Positions 42,703-52,143 of a stretch of 64,000 nucleotides of DNA are shown piece by piece. Location: assembly GCF_001625575.1 (NCBI RefSeq), contig NZ_AUXV01000056.1:62001-126000 (forward strand), written 5' to 3'. Position 1 is the first letter of the stretch, and each line of letters starts with the position of its first letter. Below the pieces are notes generated by a model. It was not told where the DNA came from and ran no database searches. It was given only the letters and a program-made list of their open reading frames with translations. The position numbers were made by a program, and so were the translations under genes. Origin of the DNA: Pseudoalteromonas luteoviolacea S2607. Its GTDB lineage: Bacteria > Pseudomonadota > Gammaproteobacteria > Enterobacterales > Alteromonadaceae.

Positions 42703-43689
42703 ATGAAAGCAATGGTAATAAAAGAGCTTGGCAATAGTGACGTATTTCAACTTGAAGAACGTGAGAAGCCTAAGGTTCAACCTCAGCACTTAGTCATAGA
42801 AGTCAAAGCTACAAGCGTTAACCCCCTTGATACTATGCTGCGATCAATGGAAACGCCTTGGTCTAACAACCTGCCTGAAATTCTGCACGGCGATGTCGCG
42901 GGTGTCGTTGTTGAAGTTGGTGAAGGCGTCACGGGCTTTAAAGTCGGCGACGAAGTGTATGGTTGTGCGGGTGGTATTTCTGGGATAAACGGCGCTCTTG
43001 CTGAATATATGCTGGTTGACGCAAATTTAATGGCGCACAAACCTACAACATTGTCTATGAAGCAAGCCGCCGCGCTTCCATTGGTTTCAATAACCGCGTG
43101 GGAAGCACTACATGATAAACTAAAAATACAATCCGGAGACCATATTTTGATCCACGGGGCTACAGGGGGAGTTGGCCACATCGCAATACAATTAGCTAAA
43201 TCTTTTGGTGCTACCGTGTCAGCCACCGTAAAGCCGCGTAACTTAGATGTAGCCAACAAACTAAATCTGGACAATATTATCAATGTTGAAGAGCAAACTG
43301 TCTCCGACTATGTAAAAGACTTAACCGATGGTGTCGGGTTCGATGCGGTGTTTGATACGGTTGCTGGTAAAAATATACAGCTTAGTTTTGATGCTGTGCG
43401 CATAAACGGAGAGGTTGCGACAATCTTGCCAATAGAAGACACGTTAAAAGTAGCACTTAAAAGCCTGACTTTGCACAGTGTGCTTATGCTTGTGCCCATG
43501 GTCCACGGTATCAATCGCGCTTCTCACGGTAAAATACTCACTCATATTTCTGCACTCGTAGACAAAGGTGCTATTAAACCTTTGATTGATGACAGTGATT
43601 TTTCAATATGGGACGTTGCTAAAGCACATGACCGATATCACTCAAGGCAAGCGGTCGGAAAAATTACGCTCTCCATGAGAAGTGAGTAA
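42703..43689 (+). CDS. zinc-type alcohol dehydrogenase / quinone oxidoreductase family protein
   Basis: This 328-residue protein is a medium-chain reductase of the quinone oxidoreductase branch. The GroES-like N-terminal domain includes VAGVVVEVGEGVTGFKVGDE, and the nucleotide-binding domain has ILIHGATGGVGHIAIQLAKS. Catalytic zinc ligands are not apparent, which fits the zinc-independent NADPH quinone reductases. The divergent LysR gene is the likely regulator, perhaps for electrophile or quinone stress. Confidence 0.85.
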   Translation: MKAMVIKELGNSDVFQLEEREKPKVQPQHLVIEVKATSVNPLDTMLRSMETPWSNNLPEILHGDVAGVVVEVGEGVTGFKVGDEVYGCAGGISGINGALAEYMLVDANLMAHKPTTLSMKQAAALPLVSITAWEALHDKLKIQSGDHILIHGATGGVGHIAIQLAKSFGATVSATVKPRNLDVANKLNLDNIINVEEQTVSDYVKDLTDGVGFDAVFDTVAGKNIQLSFDAVRINGEVATILPIEDTLKVALKSLTLHSVLMLVPMVHGINRASHGKILTHISALVDKGAIKPLIDDSDFSIWDVAKAHDRYHSRQAVGKITLSMRSE

Positions 43690-43706
43690 TAAATCCGTAA
43701 GTTGAA

Positions 43707-43729
43707 AAAGCCAGCATGAAGCTGGCTTT
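43707..43729. terminator. bidirectional terminator
   Basis: AAAGCCAGC and GCTGGCTTT form a stem flanked by A and T tracts, between convergent genes. Confidence 0.75.
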
Positions 43730-43739
43730 CTTTGAAGAC

Positions 43740-46226
43740 TTATAAGTTCTCTTTAAACAACTTATAAATACGACGGTATTCATCTAACCAACTTGATGGC
43801 TGCACAAATCCGTGCGGCTCAACTGGGTAGATCGCTGTTTCATAATTCTCTTTTTCCAGCTCGATTAGACGCTGTACCAAACGCACAACATCTTGGAAGA
43901 ACACGTTATCATCTATCATTGGCGCGTTTATAAGCATAGGCTTATTAAGACCTTCAGCGAAGTAGATTGGTGAACTTCTTCTATAAGCGATTGGATCATC
44001 CGCTGGACGGTTAAGAATGTTAGACGTATACGGGTCGTTGTAGTACGCCCAGTCTGTAACTGGACGCAGTGCAGCGCCAGCTTGGAACAACTCTGGTTGT
44101 GTAAATAGCGCCATGAAAGTCATGAAGCCACCATATGACCCACCATAAGTACCTACTGAACCTTCATCAACGTTAGCATTTTCGGCCATCCATTTTACAC
44201 CATCTGCCAAATCTTGAATTTCAGGCGTACCCATTTGGCGGTAAATCGCGGTTCTCCAATCACGGCCATAGCCTTTAGATGCGCGATAATCCATGTCCAT
44301 TACTACATAGCCTTCACTTGCTAGCAATGAATGGAACATAAACTCGCGGAAGTATACAGACCAACCCATGTGAGAGTTTTGCAAATAACCTGCACCGTGG
44401 TTAAAGATTACGGCTTTACGCTTTTTACCTGTTTCACCTGGTTTGTAATCTGCTGGATAGTATACTTTTGCGTAGATTGGTTCATCTGTATGGCTTGACG
44501 GAACAGAGACAATTTTCGGCGCAATGAGCTTTTTGTTTAGAAAATTATCAGAAACTGTGTTGGTTAGGCGCTTCGGCTGAGTACCCGGTTTTGCATCTGC
44601 CACATAAAGCTCTGTTGGCATCATGATCTTTGAGTGTTTAAGCAAAAGCTTTGATTCATCTGGGCTCAACGAAAAGTCAGTCATACCATTTAAGTCTGTG
44701 ATGGCTTCTTTCTTTTTCGTGTTTATGTCTACTGAGTAAACTTCGTAAATACCTGGGTGATCAACGTTAGCTTTAAAGAAAAACTGGCTGTTGTCTTTTG
44801 TAAGCTTAGGCTCAGAAACCACAAACTTACCAGAAGTCAGTTGTTTTGCTTTTCCGTCGATTGGTTTTACGTATAGGTGACTGTATCCGCTCTCTTCTGA
44901 AAGGAAATACAGCGAGTCTTCACCGTTTAACCAGCCAAAATCATTGTAAGCGTAATTTACCCAAGCACTGTCATGAAGCCTATGCTGTGGCGTGAGCTCT
45001 CCTTTTTCAAAGTCCATTGTAGTAAGCCAACGGTCTTTATTGTCCCAAGCTTTAAACATCAATGCCACTTGGTTGCCATCACTGTTCCATTGAATTGGAG
45101 ATTGAGACCAGTACCAGTCACGCATTAATTTGATTGCGCGTGGAGACTTTTCAGATTTATAGCTTTCACCAATGGCTTCTGCGTTTTCCTTTTTTACTGC
45201 AGCAAGTACATCTTCATCGAATCCAGGAAGCGTTTCGAAGCCAACTGACTTCTGGGTATCTGCGGCTAAATCAAAGTAAATAACTTCAACTTCAACAGGT
45301 TTATTATCGGCAACGCGACTACGCGCAGGAACTGGGACGATGTTGCCATCTTGGCCGATATAATTTGGCATCATGTCTTTTTCTGTAGACTGAGAGTAAA
45401 CATTGTGTTCACTAACAACGACAATTAGCTTGTCACCTTTTGGAGAAAGACTCGCTTCAACAAGGTTATTACCTTCACCAAGGTAAATGTGCTTATTAGC
45501 AATTGATAGGTTTTGGTCTTTAATTTCAGCCTTGCGAGCTTCAGCATCTAGCGTATTTTTGTGCGTTAGCGCAACATAATCGATTAGCTTATGCTGCTCT
45601 TTTGCAATATAAGTACTGGGTTCTTGCGTACCCTTTGGCTTATCTCCATTATGCAATTTGACCAATTCAGAAGTTAAACCAGTTTCAACGTTGACAGAAA
45701 AGAATGTGTTATCCACTCTATACGCCAATTCACCAGACAACATAAACTGGACAATGCGCTCTTGAGCTGAAGTCTTAGTTAGTTGCTTAGTTTTATTAGT
45801 GCGAAGATCTTTAACAAAGATATTTCCTTCGAACGTATATGCCTGAAAGCGCCCATCGTTTGAGTAAATCGCGCTGCCATTGCCTACTTCATGTAAGTCT
45901 GAAAGCGAAACTTGATTAATACCTTTATTGCTGTCAATCGCAAATGTATCTCTTAATTGATTACCTTTTTGCTTTTGATCGAAATAAATAGTGCTGCTGT
46001 CAGCGCCCCAAAATGCACGTTCTGGTGTGCGGCTAATCCAGTCAGGGTCTGCCATCGCTTGTTCTAGGGTGATATTCTCACTACCAAAATCTAATGGCGT
46101 TTGTACAACTGGTGCTACGACTGGTGCTTTAGAAATAGCAACTTCTGTATTAGAAGTCTGGCTTGTTGTTTGACAACCTGTCAGCAGTAATCCTGCCACA
46201 GCAATGCTCAAAAGGGATTTTTTCAT
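43740..46226 (-). CDS. S9 family prolyl oligopeptidase-type lipoprotein peptidase
   Basis: This 828-residue protein is a secreted peptidase of the DPP IV/acylaminoacyl branch of family S9. A signal sequence with lipobox LLLTGCQT indicates an outer-membrane or periplasmic lipoprotein. A beta-propeller (about 80-560) precedes the alpha/beta hydrolase domain, with the serine in GTYGGSYGGFMT, the aspartate in MIDDNVF and the histidine in VEPHGFVQP. All triad elements are visible. It probably cleaves peptides for nutrition, in line with the peptide-using lifestyle of this group. Confidence 0.88.
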   Translation of the reverse strand: MKKSLLSIAVAGLLLTGCQTTSQTSNTEVAISKAPVVAPVVQTPLDFGSENITLEQAMADPDWISRTPERAFWGADSSTIYFDQKQKGNQLRDTFAIDSNKGINQVSLSDLHEVGNGSAIYSNDGRFQAYTFEGNIFVKDLRTNKTKQLTKTSAQERIVQFMLSGELAYRVDNTFFSVNVETGLTSELVKLHNGDKPKGTQEPSTYIAKEQHKLIDYVALTHKNTLDAEARKAEIKDQNLSIANKHIYLGEGNNLVEASLSPKGDKLIVVVSEHNVYSQSTEKDMMPNYIGQDGNIVPVPARSRVADNKPVEVEVIYFDLAADTQKSVGFETLPGFDEDVLAAVKKENAEAIGESYKSEKSPRAIKLMRDWYWSQSPIQWNSDGNQVALMFKAWDNKDRWLTTMDFEKGELTPQHRLHDSAWVNYAYNDFGWLNGEDSLYFLSEESGYSHLYVKPIDGKAKQLTSGKFVVSEPKLTKDNSQFFFKANVDHPGIYEVYSVDINTKKKEAITDLNGMTDFSLSPDESKLLLKHSKIMMPTELYVADAKPGTQPKRLTNTVSDNFLNKKLIAPKIVSVPSSHTDEPIYAKVYYPADYKPGETGKKRKAVIFNHGAGYLQNSHMGWSVYFREFMFHSLLASEGYVVMDMDYRASKGYGRDWRTAIYRQMGTPEIQDLADGVKWMAENANVDEGSVGTYGGSYGGFMTFMALFTQPELFQAGAALRPVTDWAYYNDPYTSNILNRPADDPIAYRRSSPIYFAEGLNKPMLINAPMIDDNVFFQDVVRLVQRLIELEKENYETAIYPVEPHGFVQPSSWLDEYRRIYKLFKENL

Positions 46227-46360
46227 CAGCGCTCTTCTTTTAATTTATAAATCTGGCTAATTTAATCAGAAGACAGCGCAACATTCGACTGGTTTAAGAC
46301 AAATAAACAAAGTTTTTAGCTTGGTGGCAAAGTTTAGGAAGGCTTAGACACTTTTTACAC

Positions 46361-46388
46361 AAAAAAAAGGCCAGTAAAGCTACTGGCC
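46361..46388 (-). terminator. terminator of the YeiH-type exporter gene
   Basis: On the minus strand GGCCAGTAGCTTTACTGGCC is followed by eight T. It is about 120 bases after the exporter stop. Confidence 0.75.
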
Positions 46389-46505
46389 AAATACTCTCTG
46401 CGCTCACATAGTCGTTGATGGACAACGAGTATGAAATGAGGCATATCCACGCCTCAATAACTCTGACTTGAGTAAAATGAAAAAGTTCAAAAAAATTTAG
46501 TAAAT

Positions 46506-47462
46506 TTATTGAATAATTCCGTCAAAAATTAGCAATAGTAATACAGAACTGACGATCACCCATAAAACTAAAGCCATTACAAATGGTTGCCAACCACATT
46601 GCTTGAGCACTTGCTTTGATATTCCCGCACCGATTAGGAATAGCGTCCCAACAAGCAATTCTTTCGCAATGGAGTAGCACGTATCCCATACGACTTTAAA
46701 TTCTGGGAGCATTGTATTAATTGCTGCTGCTAATAAAAACCCAACAATAAATAACGGAATGCTAGCGCGCTCTTCAGAGCGCCAAAATACGCCTGCTAGA
46801 GCTGTATAAGGCACAATCCACATAGCACGAGTTAATTTTATCGTGGTTGCCATTGCCAAGGCTACAGGCCCATAAGCTGCGGCAGCGCCAACAACACTAC
46901 TGGTATCGTGTATGGCTAATGCACTCCAAAGTGCAAATTGACTCTCTGTTAGTTCAAAGTAGTGACCAAGCCATGGGAAAATTAACAAGCCCGCGGCATT
47001 CAAAGAGAACACAATTGCCAATGCTACCGCTATCTCATCTTGTTTTGCCTTTATAACCGGTGCCATCGCCGCAATAGCACTACCTCCACAAATCGCAGTG
47101 CCAAACGAAATGAGCGTACCAGTATTGCGATTGAGCTTAAAAAGCTGAGCCAAGATTTCTCCTAAACCGATAATCGCAGTGATGCTTACAATGGTTAATA
47201 CCAATGAGCTTCGCCCGACTTCTATCACCTGCATGACATCAACATTAAATCCTAGGCCGACAACAGATATTTTAAGCAGCCATTTAGATAGTGTTGCGCT
47301 TTGCTCTTCATATGGGTTTTTAAAACATAGCGCAAAACCAATACCAAAGAATAAAGCTAATGCAGAACCCACAAACGGTGTCACACAAAAGAAAAAGAAC
47401 GCAACAAACGAAATTTTTAGAATTAATGCGTTGTTTGAATTTAGGAAGTTACTCTTGAACAT
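46506..47462 (-). CDS. YeiH-type putative sulfate exporter family protein
   Basis: This 318-residue membrane protein has about ten hydrophobic segments and the family pattern GTAICGGSAIAAMAPVIKAK, followed by FALWSALAIHDTSSVVGAAA, characteristic of the YeiH (Cons_hypoth698) family. Members are annotated as putative sulfate or sulfonate exporters; function is unproven. No LysR regulator lies next to it, unlike E. coli yeiE-yeiH. It appears monocistronic. Confidence 0.8.
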   Translation of the reverse strand: MFKSNFLNSNNALILKISFVAFFFFCVTPFVGSALALFFGIGFALCFKNPYEEQSATLSKWLLKISVVGLGFNVDVMQVIEVGRSSLVLTIVSITAIIGLGEILAQLFKLNRNTGTLISFGTAICGGSAIAAMAPVIKAKQDEIAVALAIVFSLNAAGLLIFPWLGHYFELTESQFALWSALAIHDTSSVVGAAAAYGPVALAMATTIKLTRAMWIVPYTALAGVFWRSEERASIPLFIVGFLLAAAINTMLPEFKVVWDTCYSIAKELLVGTLFLIGAGISKQVLKQCGWQPFVMALVLWVIVSSVLLLLIFDGIIQ

Positions 47463-47482
47463 ATCAATTACATTTGTAATAA

Positions 47483-47508
47483 AAAAGCCGAGCTTAGGCT
47501 CGGCTTTT
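47483..47508 (-). terminator. terminator of the purEK operon
   Basis: AAAAGCCGAG and CTCGGCTTTT form a strong stem-loop with an adjacent T/A tract, two bases after the purK stop. Confidence 0.8.
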
Positions 47509-47509
47509 C

Positions 47510-48658
47510 TTAGTTTAGAATTAACGCATGACTGGTGTCTAGCACTCCAGGGTAGTCGTCTTCAGGCAGCATATCTGCCAATTCAGCTAACCTTTCACCC
47601 AATTGATGTAGGTTATCTGCTGAGACATTAATATGTCCCATTTTTCTTCCTGGTTTTGCTTGCTTCCCATACCAATGGCTAGAACAACCAGGTACGGACA
47701 AAACAGTATGAGGAATAGATTCTTGCCCCAACACATTTATCATCGCTGTTGGTCTGATCAAGCTTGTAGAGCCAGTCGGCAGACCCGTAATCGCACGCAT
47801 ATGATTTTCAAATTGACTCGTGTGGCAACCTTGTTGCGTCCAGTGCCCTGAATTGTGCACCCTTGGCGCAATCTCATTTACAAGTAGTTGGCCGCCAATA
47901 TCGAAAAACTCGATTGCAAGTACGCCTACGTAATTGAGCTGCGTAGCAAGCTTCTCAAACGCGTCTTCTGCCTGCCCCTGAATCGCTGCTTTTTCTTTAC
48001 CAGCTATAGATAAAGTTAGCACGCCATTAGTGTGTTGATTTTCGGTGAGAGGGTAAACTTTACACTCGCCATTTTTGCTGCGCACACCGATGATTGAGAC
48101 TTCTCGGTCAAAAGGGATCATTTTTTCAGCGATGATTGAGTGTGGCGCACTTGGTGTACCGGACTCAATAAAGCCTGCCATTTCCGACCAAATTTGCTCA
48201 ATTTGCTCTTCTGATTTTAATCGCCATTGACCCTTACCATCGTATCCTGCTTGACAGGTTTTAATGACCAGAGGCATACCCAGTTTGTCTACAGCTGCTA
48301 AAAAATGACTTTTTTCTGTTATCAGGGCGTATGGCGCACATGGCACCTGAGCTTCGTCTAACAATGCCTTTTCTTTGCTGCGATCGCCCCCCGTCGCGAT
48401 TGAACGTTCACCTGGGTAGAATTTACCGCTAGATTCACAAATTGCGAGAACATCTTCAGGGATGTGCTCAAACTCTGCTGTAATAGCAAAAGCGCGCTCT
48501 ACTTCTTGCTCAAGCGTTGAGTTTGATACTTCAAATGTAACAGGGTTGATTACTTGTTTTGTACTTACATCATAAGCCGAAACTTCTATGCCGAGGTGAG
48601 TCGATGACAGACTCATCATTCTTGCTAGCTGCCCAGCACCTAATACTAAGACTTTCAT
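47510..48658 (-). CDS. purK: 5-(carboxyamino)imidazole ribonucleotide synthase
   Basis: This 382-residue ATP-grasp enzyme converts AIR to N5-CAIR in purine synthesis. The N-terminal LVLGAGQLARMMSLS is typical of PurK, and the ATP-grasp region contains FPLVIKTCQAG-like PLVIKTCQAGYDGKGQWRL and the conserved VNEIAPRVHNSGHWTQ. It follows purE after one base, forming the standard purEK operon with a strong terminator. Confidence 0.93.
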   Translation of the reverse strand: MKVLVLGAGQLARMMSLSSTHLGIEVSAYDVSTKQVINPVTFEVSNSTLEQEVERAFAITAEFEHIPEDVLAICESSGKFYPGERSIATGGDRSKEKALLDEAQVPCAPYALITEKSHFLAAVDKLGMPLVIKTCQAGYDGKGQWRLKSEEQIEQIWSEMAGFIESGTPSAPHSIIAEKMIPFDREVSIIGVRSKNGECKVYPLTENQHTNGVLTLSIAGKEKAAIQGQAEDAFEKLATQLNYVGVLAIEFFDIGGQLLVNEIAPRVHNSGHWTQQGCHTSQFENHMRAITGLPTGSTSLIRPTAMINVLGQESIPHTVLSVPGCSSHWYGKQAKPGRKMGHINVSADNLHQLGERLAELADMLPEDDYPGVLDTSHALILN

Positions 48659-48659
48659 A

Positions 48660-49142
48660 TTATTCTGCAGGATTTGGGTTAGCTAAAATTGTTTCTGTTT
48701 GAGCTTTTCGGAACGCTTCAACTTTTTCGAATATTTCAGGTTGCTGACAACCTAATATTTGAGCGGCTAACAAACCCGCATTAGCTGCGCCCGCGTCGCC
48801 TATTGCTAACGTGCCTACAGCTACGCCTTTTGGCATTTGGCAAATTGAAAGTAACGAGTCTACACCGTTTAATGTTTTTGATTTAACTGGTACACCCAAT
48901 ACAGGTAGGCTAGTGAAAGCCGCCGCCATGCCTGGTAAATGCGCTGCACCACCCGCACCCGCGATGATAACTTTAATACCACGCTCTGCTGCCGTCGTTG
49001 CATAATCGGCCAATAATTGAGGAGTGCGATGAGCTGAAACTACTTTTGTTTCATATTCGATGCCAAACTTGTCTAACATTTCCGCCGCATGTTGCATTGT
49101 AGGCCAATCAGATTTTGAACCCATAATAATGCCAACCGTCAT
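48660..49142 (-). CDS. purE: N5-carboxyaminoimidazole ribonucleotide mutase
   Basis: This 160-residue protein is class I PurE, which converts N5-CAIR to CAIR. The signature VGIIMGSKSDWPTMQHAAEM and VSAHRTPQLL, then IIAGAGGAAHLPGM, are complete. It is the first gene of the purEK operon. No PurR-type operator is evident upstream. Confidence 0.94.
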   Translation of the reverse strand: MTVGIIMGSKSDWPTMQHAAEMLDKFGIEYETKVVSAHRTPQLLADYATTAAERGIKVIIAGAGGAAHLPGMAAAFTSLPVLGVPVKSKTLNGVDSLLSICQMPKGVAVGTLAIGDAGAANAGLLAAQILGCQQPEIFEKVEAFRKAQTETILANPNPAE

Positions 49143-49254
49143 AATATTTCCTCAATTCTAAATTAAACGATACTTACTACAGCGCTAAAGGGGTTGCGCC
49201 GAAATCGCGAGTATTATACCCGAGAGAAAAGTTAAAGCGAACAGCATAAAGGTA

Positions 49255-49278
49255 AAAAACCGCTAAGAGCGGTTTTTT
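49255..49278. terminator. bidirectional hairpin terminator
   Basis: AAAAAACCGC and GCGGTTTTTT form a compact stem-loop between the purE leader and the small membrane protein gene; for the latter it lies past the stop on the minus strand. Confidence 0.7.
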
Positions 49279-49338
49279 ATTGTAAACATCTGGGGCTGCT
49301 TTGTTTTTTACTACAGAGCATTGAGGTTAGTTGATTGC

Positions 49339-49551
49339 TTAAGCCACATCTCCCTGTTCGGTTGGTTCTGTTTGTTTTGTTTCACTATTGGCCGCTTCCC
49401 AATGTTGCATAAAGGCTTTTGGGCCGAGTATCAAAAACAACAAAGCGAGCCCTCCAGGCAGGAGGACAATTTTTAAAACAGGACCCAATATGTAGCTATA
49501 AAAAAATATAAATGGTAGGAAAATTAAAGACCCTAGAACTCGCGTTATCAT
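49339..49551 (-). CDS. small membrane protein next to a TetR regulator
   Basis: This 70-residue protein has two membrane segments (VLGSLIFLPFIFFYSYILG; VLKIVLLPGGLALLFLIL) and a polar C-terminal tail (NSETKQTEPTEQ). The ATG at 49551 is preferred, with AGGGAG seven bases upstream, because a start at 49614 would place two palindromic operators inside the gene. It is divergent from the TetR gene and is probably its regulated target. Function is unknown. Confidence 0.6.
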   Translation of the reverse strand: MITRVLGSLIFLPFIFFYSYILGPVLKIVLLPGGLALLFLILGPKAFMQHWEAANSETKQTEPTEQGDVA

Positions 49552-49570
49552 TAAATATCTCCCTAATATT

Positions 49571-49604
49571 TGAGCGCGCTCAATTAATTTAATGAGCGCG
49601 CTCA
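49571..49604. promoter_or_regulatory. tandem TetR-type operators
   Basis: Two identical perfect palindromes TGAGCGCGCTCA lie at 49571-49582 and 49593-49604, 22 bp apart centre to centre, two turns of the helix. They sit between the small membrane protein gene and the TetR gene, so both promoters could be covered by the repressor. Confidence 0.75.
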
Positions 49605-49687
49605 CTTTAGTCAAGTTAAAGATATATTTATTACATTGCGAAGGTTTTATGATATCCTCTTCACAGTCTACAAAACATTGATTTAAT

Positions 49688-50212
49688 ATGAAAAAGAGAG
49701 AGAAAACAGCACAGAAAATTCTTGACGTGAGCTGGCAGCTTTTTCAAGATTTTGGCTATGCAGAAACGACAACTAGGCAGATAGCAACTCACGCCTCTGT
49801 GGCTACTGGTACTGTTTTTAGCCACTTCCCCAATAAGATTGATATTTTGAAATTGGCAATGCATCAGCAAATAGATGCTGTCATCGCAAAGGCACATGCA
49901 GAAAACGAGCAAACCAGCCCAAGGCTAAGACTGCGTCACTATGCCAAATACTTATACAGCTTTTATTGCGAGAACAGATCTTTCAGCAAAGAACTATTAA
50001 AAGACCTTATGTGGCACAGCCAATACTTTGAGCAGCAAGTAGATAGTTTTAAGCAGATGCTTTTCGAAGGGCATAAATATGACGATATGAAAGCATCTGC
50101 TATGATGGACTGCTATTTTATGACTTTACTTCATGGTCTAAACAACGAAGCGCTATCCCCTGTTCAAATGGTTTCAATATTAACGGCGAAGCTTCAAATG
50201 ATACATACATAA
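49688..50212 (+). CDS. TetR family transcription regulator
   Basis: This 174-residue protein has the TetR helix-turn-helix at about residues 10-55 (KILDVSWQLFQDFGYAETTT then RQIATHASVATGTVFSHFPN) and a helical ligand domain. It probably represses itself and the divergent membrane protein through the tandem palindromes upstream. The ligand is unknown. Confidence 0.85.
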   Translation: MKKREKTAQKILDVSWQLFQDFGYAETTTRQIATHASVATGTVFSHFPNKIDILKLAMHQQIDAVIAKAHAENEQTSPRLRLRHYAKYLYSFYCENRSFSKELLKDLMWHSQYFEQQVDSFKQMLFEGHKYDDMKASAMMDCYFMTLLHGLNNEALSPVQMVSILTAKLQMIHT

Positions 50213-50322
50213 CGAGCATGTAAGATGTGTTCTTATGTGTTTTACGTCACATCACGTTTGCCCAAACTAAATTCCCTTCCTAAGCTTTACATTGCGCTGT
50301 AAGACAAAATTCTACTTCTATT

Positions 50323-52110
50323 GTGAAAATATTTTTCGTGTTTTTACTGTGCTGTGGTTGGGTTGTCAGTGGCAGTGAGCTTTCAATTGCTGGCCAAACT
50401 AATAATTACGTAAACCTCAGCTCTCAAAGCAAATATATACAAGACAATGACTTTGGCATTGTTGACGTGCTCTCTTTGCCAGAATCTTCATGGCACGAGA
50501 ACAAGTTGGATAACTTAAACTTAGGTTACACATCTCGCCATTACTGGATAAAAGTTAACTTTACCGTTCAAGACACAAGCCAATCCTATTTTTTGGAGAT
50601 TGCTTACCCTGTACTCGATAGTTTAAAACTGTATTTAATGCAGCAAGATGAAGTTATTACATACGCTAAGCTCGGCGACAAACAAGTATTTTATGATAGA
50701 CCAATACAACACCACAACTATGTAATACCAATCTCAACAGAGGTTTCAGGAGAACTTGTTTTATACATTAAAGTAGCCTCTTCTAGTGCGCTTCAGGTCC
50801 CACTTCGTTTATGGTCACGGCAAAAGTTCTACGAAACAGACCAAATTAATATGCTGTTCTTAGGCGCTTACTTTGGCCTAATGAGTGTAATGGCTATTTA
50901 CAACCTACTCATGTATTTCTCACTTAGAGACAAAACCCTGCTTTACTATGTTGTTTACGTCAGTGCGATCATCGCTTTCTATATGAGTCTTTCAGGTCTT
51001 GGTTTCAGGTATCTATGGCAAAATAGTCTTTGGTGGAATGACCAATCTATCTTGTTTTTTTTGATATCAGCGGTACTCGCCGGCACATTGTTTATTGTTC
51101 GGCTCTTGGAGCTGCGTAAAAACAGTAAAACACTCTATTATGGCTGTGTGTTTATCGCTCTGACAGGAGTCATACTGTTATTTCTTTCAATGTACTTTAG
51201 CTACAGCGTGATGATTCGTGTAATAATCACTTACGCATCGATTGCATGTCTGTGGGGAGTGATCACACGAACAGTCAGACTATTCGAAGGCTCTCACTTT
51301 TCAACGTATTATTCACTAGCTTGGAACGCTGCGCTATGTGGCGGAATAATTCTCGCGGCTAACAAGTTTAACTTCATACCCAGTAACTGGTTTACAGAGC
51401 ATGCTTTAACTATTGGTACTTCAATTGAAGTCGCATGCCTATCTTTTGCTATGGCTGAACGCATCAACTCTGAACGAAAAAAACGTTTTATCGCGCAAGC
51501 TAAGAGTATGTCAGAGATAAGAAAAGCAAATCAATTACTCGAGGTAGAGGTCGAGTCACGAACAAGAGAGCTCCAAGATGCATATGATAAATTAAAACAC
51601 ACCTCTAGAATAGACGAGCTAACCCAAGTATTTAATCGCAGAAGCTTGAATGAAGCGCTAAATACAGAATGCTTGCGCGCTAAACGGTTTGGACACTCAA
51701 TTAGCCTGTTGATGGTAGATATCGATCACTTTAAAAAGGTAAATGACACATACGGCCATCAATGTGGTGATAAGTGCCTCTCTCAAATCGCTAATGTATT
51801 AAAAGGTGCATGCATAAGAGCTGGTGACACTGTAGCTAGATATGGTGGTGAGGAGTTTTGTATTTTATTACCGGAATGTAATGAGCATGACGCGCTTGAA
51901 CTTGGAGAGATAATCCGCAAAAGAACACAAGCGACGGCCGTTAGATTCGACGATTGTGCGATAAAAATGACAGTAAGTATTGGTGTTACCACGGGATGGG
52001 GTCATGACTTGGAACCGCATAGGTTAATAAAACAAGCCGACATGGCGCTCTATTGCGCAAAGCAACATGGCAGAAACCAAGTTTCTCTTGGGTCCACACT
52101 AGATACTTAA
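50323..52110 (+). CDS. membrane diguanylate cyclase (7TMR-DISM plus GGDEF)
   Basis: This 595-residue protein starts at GTG. It has a signal peptide, a periplasmic 7TMR-DISMED2-type domain (about 25-175), seven membrane segments (about 185-380), a coiled-coil (about 390-425) and a C-terminal GGDEF domain with RYGGEEFCILLPE. RAGD five residues before GGEEF is the inhibitory I-site. It should make cyclic di-GMP in response to a carbohydrate-like or other extracellular ligand. The neighbouring genes give no hint of the pathway. Confidence 0.88.
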   Translation: MKIFFVFLLCCGWVVSGSELSIAGQTNNYVNLSSQSKYIQDNDFGIVDVLSLPESSWHENKLDNLNLGYTSRHYWIKVNFTVQDTSQSYFLEIAYPVLDSLKLYLMQQDEVITYAKLGDKQVFYDRPIQHHNYVIPISTEVSGELVLYIKVASSSALQVPLRLWSRQKFYETDQINMLFLGAYFGLMSVMAIYNLLMYFSLRDKTLLYYVVYVSAIIAFYMSLSGLGFRYLWQNSLWWNDQSILFFLISAVLAGTLFIVRLLELRKNSKTLYYGCVFIALTGVILLFLSMYFSYSVMIRVIITYASIACLWGVITRTVRLFEGSHFSTYYSLAWNAALCGGIILAANKFNFIPSNWFTEHALTIGTSIEVACLSFAMAERINSERKKRFIAQAKSMSEIRKANQLLEVEVESRTRELQDAYDKLKHTSRIDELTQVFNRRSLNEALNTECLRAKRFGHSISLLMVDIDHFKKVNDTYGHQCGDKCLSQIANVLKGACIRAGDTVARYGGEEFCILLPECNEHDALELGEIIRKRTQATAVRFDDCAIKMTVSIGVTTGWGHDLEPHRLIKQADMALYCAKQHGRNQVSLGSTLDT

Positions 52111-52139
52111 GAGCCAGTAGATATCTATCTGGCTCTTTT
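52109..52139 (+). terminator. terminator after the diguanylate cyclase gene
   Basis: AAGAGCCAG and CTGGCTCTTTT form a stem-loop starting at the stop codon, followed by a T-tract; an A-rich run on the other side could also serve the convergent PepSY gene. Confidence 0.75.
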
Positions 52140-52143
52140 ATGA

